Part shown: positions 57,767 through 64,000 of the stretch, one piece after another | Layout: the number at the start of each line of letters is the position of its first letter | Position numbering within the stretch: the stretch's first letter is position 1 | Assembly (NCBI GenBank): GCA_936432065.2 | Contig: OW386285.2 | Span: 264,996,317 to 265,060,316 of the forward strand | Direction of reading: 5' to 3' | From: Rutpela maculata | Taxonomy: Eukaryota; Arthropoda; Insecta; Coleoptera; Cerambycidae | Length of the DNA stretch: 64,000 nucleotides | Notes under the pieces: model-generated | What the model saw: the letters and a program-made list of their open reading frames with translations, nothing else | Told to the model about the DNA's origin: nothing | Database searches by the model: none | Position numbers and translations under genes: made by a program

Positions 57767-58823
57767 TAGACTAGTTCACAAGTTCAAAGCAGTGTTAATT
57801 CTTGATAAAGCTCGTAAAAATATGAGTGAGAGCTCACTGGATTTGGAATGATGTCTAGAAAAATGTGCAAAAGTTTCAAACCCGCACATAAACAATTGCA
57901 AAAGTTATAAACAAATTATTATTACATTACATTATAACAAATAAAATGGCAAAAAAATTTCAAAAATATGTAATTTATCTATTTGTTTATAAAATTTGTT
58001 TAAACAAATAGCAATAAAAATTTAAAGTGTACGTAATCTTATAGTATTTTTGAATATAAGGACAGTAATAATATTTAAAATCAATAAAAAAAAAATTCAA
58101 CCCTTCTTTTTCATTTTTTAGTTTTTTGTTAGGTTAAAAAATTAATAACTAATAGACTATAACAATTATAAATATTACAATGTCATAATCCCATAAAGTA
58201 CAGTTGACATAAGGTCTCCACGAAGCGAAATAATTTTAGTGGCTTTTGTTTAACAATTATCCGACTTGAAATATAAACGCAAACTCTAAAAAAAATTTGT
58301 TAATTAGCAATAGGCTCATTATATGAAAAATCGGTGAAAAATTTTTTTCCAACGGGATATTCTTCCTTTAAGTGTCTAAATAATACCATAGTTTTTTAAA
58401 ATTTGTAAATTAATATTTAATAACATAAAAAAATATTTTTACTTATTACGGCCGGTTTCAGAGCATCGTAACGGCTTAGTGTTCGCTGAACGGAACTCTA
58501 TTTTCAACATTAAATTAAAATTATTAATAATAGAGATAGAGCTTCGGAAGTCGACTTTTTTATTGTAATTTTCTTCCTCTTTAAGAATCTCTCTTTAACA
58601 TTTCTTAAATATTAATAGTTTTCGAGTTATTTGCAAAAAACGAAACTCGTTATTTTTTCAATCTTCATTTGTTTGTAACTTTTGCAATTGTTTATGTGCG
58701 GATTTGAAACTTTTGCACATTTTTCTAGACGTCATGCGTCATTCCGAATCCAATGAGCCCTCACTCATATTTTTACGAGCTTTATCAAGAATTAACACGG
58801 CTTTGAACTTGTGAACTAATCTA
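57767..58823. mobile_element. foldback element with about 150-bp inverted ends
   Basis: The left end (TAGACTAGTTCACAAGTTCA...GCACATAAACAATTGCAAAAG, 57767-57912) is matched inverted by CTTTTGCAATTGTTTATGTGC...TGAACTTGTGAACTAATCTA (about 58675-58823). The 760-bp centre is AT-rich and without an ORF. The target duplication was not resolved. Confidence 0.8.
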
Positions 58824-58896
58824 AAATAATAACAGAAATAAAGGACAGTCAAAATATAGTGAATAAAAAGATATAGGTAATATTGTTTAGGTATTT

Positions 58897-59051
58897 CAGT
58901 GGCGGCTCGTGATATTGTCTGCAGAGCAGGCTTGATATTTTGAAAGACAATTAGAGAAATTTCTACAAGTAAAAGATATTAACTTGGAAGATTGGAAGAT
59001 ATGCTGCTTCTTCCAAAGGGAGGCTCAGCCTCCCCTGACGAGCCGCCACTG
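58897..59051. mobile_element. 155-bp hAT-type MITE
   Basis: Terminal inverted repeats are CAGTGGCGGCTCGT and ACGAGCCGCCACTG. AGGTATTT is duplicated exactly on both sides (58889-58896 and 59052-59059), the 8-bp signature of hAT. A second inner pairing occurs near the right end (GAGGCTCAGCCTCC). It is non-coding. Confidence 0.92.
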
Positions 59052-59431
59052 AGGTATTTCTAACAATGATGAAAGCAAATAAATAAAAAATAATTAATTG
59101 TGAAAATAGTGAATAACCCTAACCCTGTATCCAGTGTACCTAGTTGAAATGATTATTTATTTCTCTGTTTGCTCCCTTTAGTTTATTTATTTCAAATAAT
59201 CTTCACTTATTATTTATGAAAATAAAGTTTAAAATGTACTATTTTTTACATAAACCAAATTTATTTGTTTAATTTAAATTAGGTGGTACGGTCCTGTCGG
59301 AAACATTTTGTGTTGGATTCGAAATAATTTCGTTCTTTGAATATTACTCTGACTTTTACATGGAAATGGCGTCTTCAAGGTGAATAATTAAACAAAAGGG
59401 CCGACGAGAGTTTCTTTGCTGTCTCTCTTTT
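59052..59431. other. AT-rich spacer
   Basis: No gene or repeat match is recognised. The stretch is AT-rich and ends just before the hairpin of the next repeat copy. Confidence 0.3.
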
Positions 59432-59820
59432 TACTTCCACGTCCAGTGGAAGTATAGTAACGACAAAAAAAAATTTAAAATTTTTTATTGTCCAAATAGG
59501 CTTAAAATGTCATGAAACGTCGAGATTTTAAGTTTGAGCGAAAAAAAAATTTCTGTCTGTCTGTCGGTCTGTCTGTCGGTCTGTCTGTAACTTTTTTTTG
59601 TGCGCACGTTTACTCTGGAACCGTTTAAGATATTGACTTGAAATTTGGTACACATATGTACTTTAATGATATCTAGAACTAGATTATATTTTCATCTTGT
59701 TCCGTCGAAGGGTTGGGGGGTAAATTGGGGTAAATTTGGTGTAAATAGGTAAATCAAACAGGTAAGACCATGAAATTGGTATTTAGTATATACAAGAGAA
59801 ACTAAGGTCTCCATCTAACG
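59432..59820 (+). repeat. hairpin-headed repeat, CTTCCAC type, copy 2
   Basis: The hairpin at 59432-59454 has the same 9-bp arms as 4185-4207 with one loop change. The CTGT microsatellite, CGCACGTTTACTCTGGAACC core and GTACACATATGTACTTTAA phrase follow in the same order. The match ends near ACTAAGGTCTC. Confidence 0.8.
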
Positions 59821-60599
59821 GAAGTAAGATAAAATATTTACATTTTTATCGATTTCTTTACAGGTGGCAGTAGTTTCAAGTTTCAAACTCCTTTATTCTA
59901 AAAAATAAACGATAAATGACCTTCAAAAGCCTGCCGATCAAGTTTGGTCGGTTGTTCGGTTACTCATCAATAGATGTCACACAAAAAAATAAATTCAGAA
60001 TATATTTAACATTTACTTAATGAAAGTTATTAAGATAATATAAATATACCAATAATAATTTAACAAACATTTCTATAGCTGCTAATACAAATTATTTAGT
60101 GTGTATTAAAAAAAAAAATAAAAAATAAAAAGTTATATTTCGATTTTTATTAGTTGTAATTTATTATAGAATCAAGAAAATTTAATAAATTCATACTCAC
60201 TTAATTATAATTAATAAATCTTTAATTCAAAAATTACTACGAAGAGAATTTACACAATATTTTGCTTGCTTTTTGGTGACTTGAACAGAAAAAGCTGATG
60301 TTGACAAGTGTCACACATCATACATTAACTGGGAGAAAATACACATGCAACTTCTATATAAAAAGTAGAAATAACCTAGCAAACGGCGATTCAAATAATA
60401 CAGCATACTTATAAGAATCCAACCACGTGCACGAGTACCACGGTGTATTAAATAGGTGGTCCGCCATACTGGCTCCAAGCAAACATTTAAAAATTCACGC
60501 CAATAATTTTTCAATATTGTTGATTAATAAAAATAGACTGCTAATTATAGGTTAGATTCCTAACCTGAAAAAGTGTCTTATTTTATTGTGACAAACTAT
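59821..60599. other. AT-rich spacer
   Basis: No gene is seen. The minus-strand ORF at 60514-60311 has no recognised domain. The text from about 60530 on resembles sequence flanking repeat P near 2200. Confidence 0.35.
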
Positions 60600-60915
60600 T
60601 TAAAACTTCATACACATTATGCTGAACATGATTTTGGTTGAAACTACAGGAACCAGGCAGAAATTTTAATAATAGCTACGTAATACTTGTAAATCTTAAG
60701 AAATATATATTTTTGAGGTTATATGTGACGACACGTGCAATGCTGCATGTAGTGTTGCGTATATTATTTCAATGTTTTAATTTAACTACTTATGTCAGAT
60801 TTCACTGGACTATTGTTTCACTAAACAAAAACAAAAGGCCGGAAATGTATGCAACACTGTATGCACGTATGTACAGAACCTGCAAAATTATCTTTCTATG
60901 CGTAAGTAACGACGG
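60600..60915 (+). repeat. dispersed repeat family P, copy 3
   Basis: It contains block A (GGAACCAGGCAGAAATTTTA at about 60650) followed by block B (TGTATGCAACACTGTATG at about 60846), the reverse of the order in the copy at 202-510. The 109-codon ORF across it is not conserved in the other copies. Confidence 0.7.
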
Positions 60916-61209
60916 ACTTTACTGCTTCTGCCATCTATTACATTATGCACAAAGTAAGCACTTATGAAGCCACTGTGAGGGTTGTCGTCGCATCACCTAT
61001 TTAATACACCCTGATGAGTACTCAAGTAATATAAACACTCTGTCGTTACTCCTTGATATAATATATTCACATTAGCCTTTACAAGCTAAATTTTACTACA
61101 TTGTCATTTTGATGAAGTCTATTTGTGTTATAGATAGAAAATTAAATTTTTTTCAAATAAATTTTATTTTATTTTAACATCTGGTATGCTAAGAAAAATT
61201 GTCCCAACA
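60916..61209. other. AT-rich spacer
   Basis: Nothing recognised. A CACCCTGATGAG phrase at 61007 was examined as a possible ribozyme core and rejected. Confidence 0.3.
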
Positions 61210-62335
61210 GGACTGTCTGTACCCAAATCAAATCAAATGAAGTAAACTTTATTTTAAATTAAATAATAAATAAGAATTTCCTCTCCAAGCACATGCATCG
61301 GAGTCAGCCAGGCATCCACGGTGTGAGGTGCCATGGCACTGAAGGGCTGGACGAGACGAGGCCAGTTCAGATTACAAACAATTGAAAAGTGACCATAAAC
61401 TCCTTTCACACTAGAGCGAATTAAAATGTGTTTAAGATTAATTAAGTATAAAGAAAAACAACTTAAAATAATTAATGTATGCAAAAAATGCTATTGTAAA
61501 ATATGTATAAAAGTATAATTGCCAGTAAAGGAAAAATCGTTAGTCAAAAAAACCTTTCTTGCAATGCAAAAAAGCGGTTAAATTATACCACATAATTTTT
61601 TGTTAAAAATGTAGTTTATCAGAAAATTTTTATTAATCATTCAAAATTGTTGCAGTGAAAAGGAATTTAAAAGGACAAAAACAGTGAATAACGAAAAAAA
61701 TTACAAAAAAAAAGGACAGGAAAAAATTAAAGTTGAAAGTTGTTTGAGTACGAAAGATAAATTATTGTCTAGTTAAGTTGCCGGAAGATGGGCAATGCCT
61801 GATATTGTAATTTGTGTTTTATCCTAAATGGTGCAATATGCTCTCTGATGTGCGTGATGTTGTTTGTTAACGCGCTATCACCAAGTTTGTATTGATAAAA
61901 TGTCTTAGATCTAATCTTGATGTAGTCGGCTAGTGGTGTTATATCATTGCAACGTTCATATAGATCTCTGATCTTGTATCTAGATGAATTTGATATGAGG
62001 TGCATAAATTTGTGTTCCAAGAATTGTGTTTTTTAATTGTCATCATCGAGGTGCTGCACCATATCGATGCTGCATATGTGAGGGCCAGCCTCATTATAAT
62101 GGTGTAAATTAATTTTTTGTTCTGTCTGCTTAGTCTGCTATTCTTGGCCAAGAGTGGATACAGACTCCTGGACATAGAATAGACTGTCTGTACAGTTTCG
62201 TTAATGTGTTTGGAGAATGTCAGTCTTTTGTCAAGGTGAACCCCCAAGTACTTCACGCACTCCCTGGTTGGAATTTGATTTTCCCTGATCGAAATAGGTG
62301 TACTTAATAATTTTATTTTTAAATGACATTTTTAT
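61210..62335 (-). pseudogene. Jockey-like LINE, 3' fragment
   Basis: On the minus strand, from about 62335 the reading gives RECVKYLGVHLDKRLTFSKH and SRLSRQNKKLIYTIIMRLAL, the C-terminal region of a Jockey-clade reverse transcriptase. A frame change near 61990-62030 leads to a second piece (RDLYERCNDITPLADYI) and a stop at about 61769. About 500 bp of 3' tail follow, ending near 61210 in a TTTGATTTGATTT repeat, a common LINE tail. The 5' part including the catalytic region is missing. It resembles the remnant at 43234. Confidence 0.85.
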
Positions 62336-62577
62336 CCATGCTAAATATGCTGAGTCTAAGGTACCATCCCCATATTTTATTAGGTACTACATGAAGAGAT
62401 ATTACTATATAGTATTGTATAGTAGGTATATAAGATGTAAGTACTTAAATAAAATCCATGTGTTCCATAACTAAAGTAAAATTCTTGTCTTTGATAACTA
62501 AAATATTATGAAATTGAAAAATAGTTGTTTCAAATTGCTTAAAATCTCAATAATATAAGTAGGTTATGGAGCTGTTC
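62336..62577. other. spacer
   Basis: AT-rich, nothing recognised. Confidence 0.3.
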
Positions 62578-63570
62578 CTAAGCAGTGTGCTTAGTGCTAG
62601 TCTAAGCACTCAAATCAGTTTTATCCTCGGGAGCACTGTGCTCATGAACACTTTTCAAAATTGTTGTTTAGTGCTTCGAGCCCTTTATAAAAGGGCTTAG
62701 TGCTTAGTAATTTCACAAAGTGTTCGCAAGCACACAAGAAGAGGCTTGCAAGCACTTTTGAGTTTGTAAGCATTCCAAAAAACTCACAAGCACTTTAAAA
62801 GTTTCCCAAGCAAAGCATATTTTTTACACAAAATCTGTAACTTAGACATGGATATGAAAACATCATTAAACATTTGGACTCACACCCAATTTAGAAAAAG
62901 AAAAAAAATTATTATTGATTTTTTAACAAATGTTCATTTCGACACCCTACATTTTACTAAAATATATTGGGTTAAATCTCATTATTCACAAATCTGTCAT
63001 TGCTCTATGGCTTAGTGCACCCTGTATAATTTTAGCCAAAAATAAGTTTTATTAAGAATATCCAAGCCAAAAAATTTCGTTTGGTGAGAAAGTTTTCACT
63101 ATTTTTATTTTTCCCTCAAACTTTTCATTCATCCCTCGATTCATCCTTATAACTAAATATTTAAAGGCTTAAATTTTAGGGAATATTACAAATAAAAAAC
63201 TTTTTTTTTTCAATGAGCATCAGTTAATCTACCTATTTCATTATTTTTATTGGCATTTTCGCTAAAATGAAAAATAGTGCATTTGGCAAATTGTAAAATT
63301 ATTTTCCTACATCGTTATCCTAGGTCGCTTTTGCGGGCCTTTATCCTTTTTTATAAATAATACCTAAATTCAATAGAATAATAGATAGGTATTCTCCGTT
63401 GTTTAAATTTTAAAAAAGTGCTTAGTGAATTTAAAGCACTTTTCATAGTGCTAATAGTGCTCATGACCACTTTCTTATTAACCTGCTTAGTGCTTGAAAA
63501 ATAAAAGCACTATTTTGAGTGTTTAATACTCACAAGCACTTTTGTCAGTGCTCGGCGCCGCTCTGGTAAT
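62578..63570. repeat. element rich in AGTGCT/AGCACT motifs
   Basis: AGTGCT, GTGCTTAG and their complements recur many times at 62585-62820 and again at 63415-63565, on either side of an AT-rich middle. The outer ends are loosely inverted: GGAGCTGTTCCTAAGCA on the left and TGCTCGGCGCCGCTCTGG on the right. This resembles hAT-type non-autonomous elements with subterminal motif clusters. No exact target duplication was found. It ends about 25 bp from the COQ6 exon. Confidence 0.5.
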
Positions 63571-63595
63571 TCCCTGTATCATTCTTTTAACTTAC

Positions 63596-63832
63596 CAATA
63601 AGTCACAAGTATACTTTGTATCATCCACGGTAATTTGCACGCCATTTTCATGATACTCTGGTAAGTGATAATCTTTAATTTTAGCAGAGTACGTCACTTT
63701 AACATTGCCAATATTTTTCACTTCTTTGTTAACAGCGGCAAGTATCAGATCATTTTCTACAATATAAGAAACAGCTTCTGATGCAGACTCATCACCAAAA
63801 GTTATTGAGGCATCAGAAATAGCATCCCATAC
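63596..63832 (-). CDS. COQ6: ubiquinone-synthesis monooxygenase COQ6-like, internal exon
   Basis: The exon has 79 codons in phase 0, between an acceptor (TTTTCATGTAG) and a donor (TTATTG|GTAAGTT) on the minus strand. It begins VWDAISDASITFG and contains SYIVENDLILAAV, matching the part of COQ6 that reads V-W-D-A and Y-I-V-E-N-D, then a segment ending KYTCDLL just before the expected L-I-G-A-D-G motif of this flavin enzyme. COQ6 is a mitochondrial FAD-dependent enzyme that hydroxylates the ring at C5 in coenzyme Q synthesis. The phase fit with the exon at 63886 is exact. The next exon, which should hold GADG, was not found to the left. Confidence 0.87.
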
Positions 63833-63885
63833 CTACATGAAAAACAATGTAACTACTCAATAACAGATAATTTGGAACAATTTAC

Positions 63886-64000
63886 TTGAAGCCTCTTGAC
63901 AGTAGCATATCGGCTATTTTCTATATGTTGCCAAGCATTGATGTCGTTGAATAATTTATAAGTGCCTGGGTTTACAGAAACCACCCTATTGCTGTAGTTT
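63886..64000 (-). CDS. COQ6: ubiquinone-synthesis monooxygenase COQ6-like, exon cut by the window edge
   Basis: The last 38 codons of an exon that continues beyond the window, closing at a donor (CTTCAA|GTAAAT). The text NYSNRVVSVNPGTYKLF followed by AWQHIENSRYATVKRLQ matches the region of COQ6 directly before VWDA (family pattern Y-S-N-R-V-S-S-I-S-P-G and R-M-Q-V-W-D-A). The intron to the next exon is 53 bp, ordinary for insects and a sharp contrast to the long introns of pyx. Confidence 0.87.

Noticed and set aside
61005..61060. Hammerhead-like CTGATGAG
   Set aside because: No matching GAAA core and no closing stems were found.

Overview
This window is intron- and repeat-dominated animal DNA, most likely from an insect. 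It is AT-rich, has spliced genes with introns of 6 to 15 kb, has no bacterial-style gene packing, and carries many transposable elements of insect type. A beetle with a large genome would fit, but the sequence does not prove the order.

Two host genes can be read. (1) A plus-strand TRPA-family cation channel, best matched to pyrexia (pyx). Its four coding exons are at 23781-23978, 29923-30098, 45069-45354 and 53768-55759. They join in frame to about 883 residues: an acidic N-terminus, nine ankyrin repeats, six membrane segments with a pore loop, and a TRPA-type post-S6 segment. (2) A minus-strand COQ6-like gene (ubiquinone-synthesis monooxygenase). Two consecutive in-phase exons (63886-64000 and 63596-63832) enter from the right edge. 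Its later exons were not found. The two genes face each other.

Almost everything else is mobile or repetitive. Region 1-8440 has a small palindromic element, dispersed repeats, a short spliced-looking ORF and a 2.8-kb inverted repeat. Region 8441-15380 is a DNA transposon with roughly 1.2-kb inverted ends. It encloses a decayed gene for a Cys/His-rich protein of unnamed family and is itself split by a 1.8-kb palindromic element. Region 17095-18690 is a head-to-head tandem array of about 120-bp units. Region 20690-21405 is a dead LINE reverse transcriptase. pyx intron 1 holds a foldback element, a family with TTAGGAAGTTTCC ends, and a smaller element.

pyx intron 2 holds a nearly complete Ty3/gypsy retrotransposon in antisense (33694-42897). 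It has 2-kb LTRs, a 4-bp target duplication, a tRNA-Lys-type primer site, gag, a canonical -1 frameshift heptamer at the gag stop, protease-RT and integrase. An internal deletion removed RNase H. pyx intron 3 holds a G+A-rich minisatellite, a hairpin-headed retroelement copy, a hAT element with a perfect 8-bp target duplication, and a tRNA-derived SINE ending next to the exon 4 splice acceptor. Downstream of pyx are tandem and foldback repeats, a 155-bp hAT MITE, a Jockey-like LINE fragment and an element rich in AGTGCT motifs.

The unifying feature is nested inverted repeats at every scale from 20 bp to several kb. The features most worth a second look are the long-inverted-repeat transposon with its unnamed zinc-binding protein, and a set of otherwise different repeat families that share a hairpin-plus-core layout.
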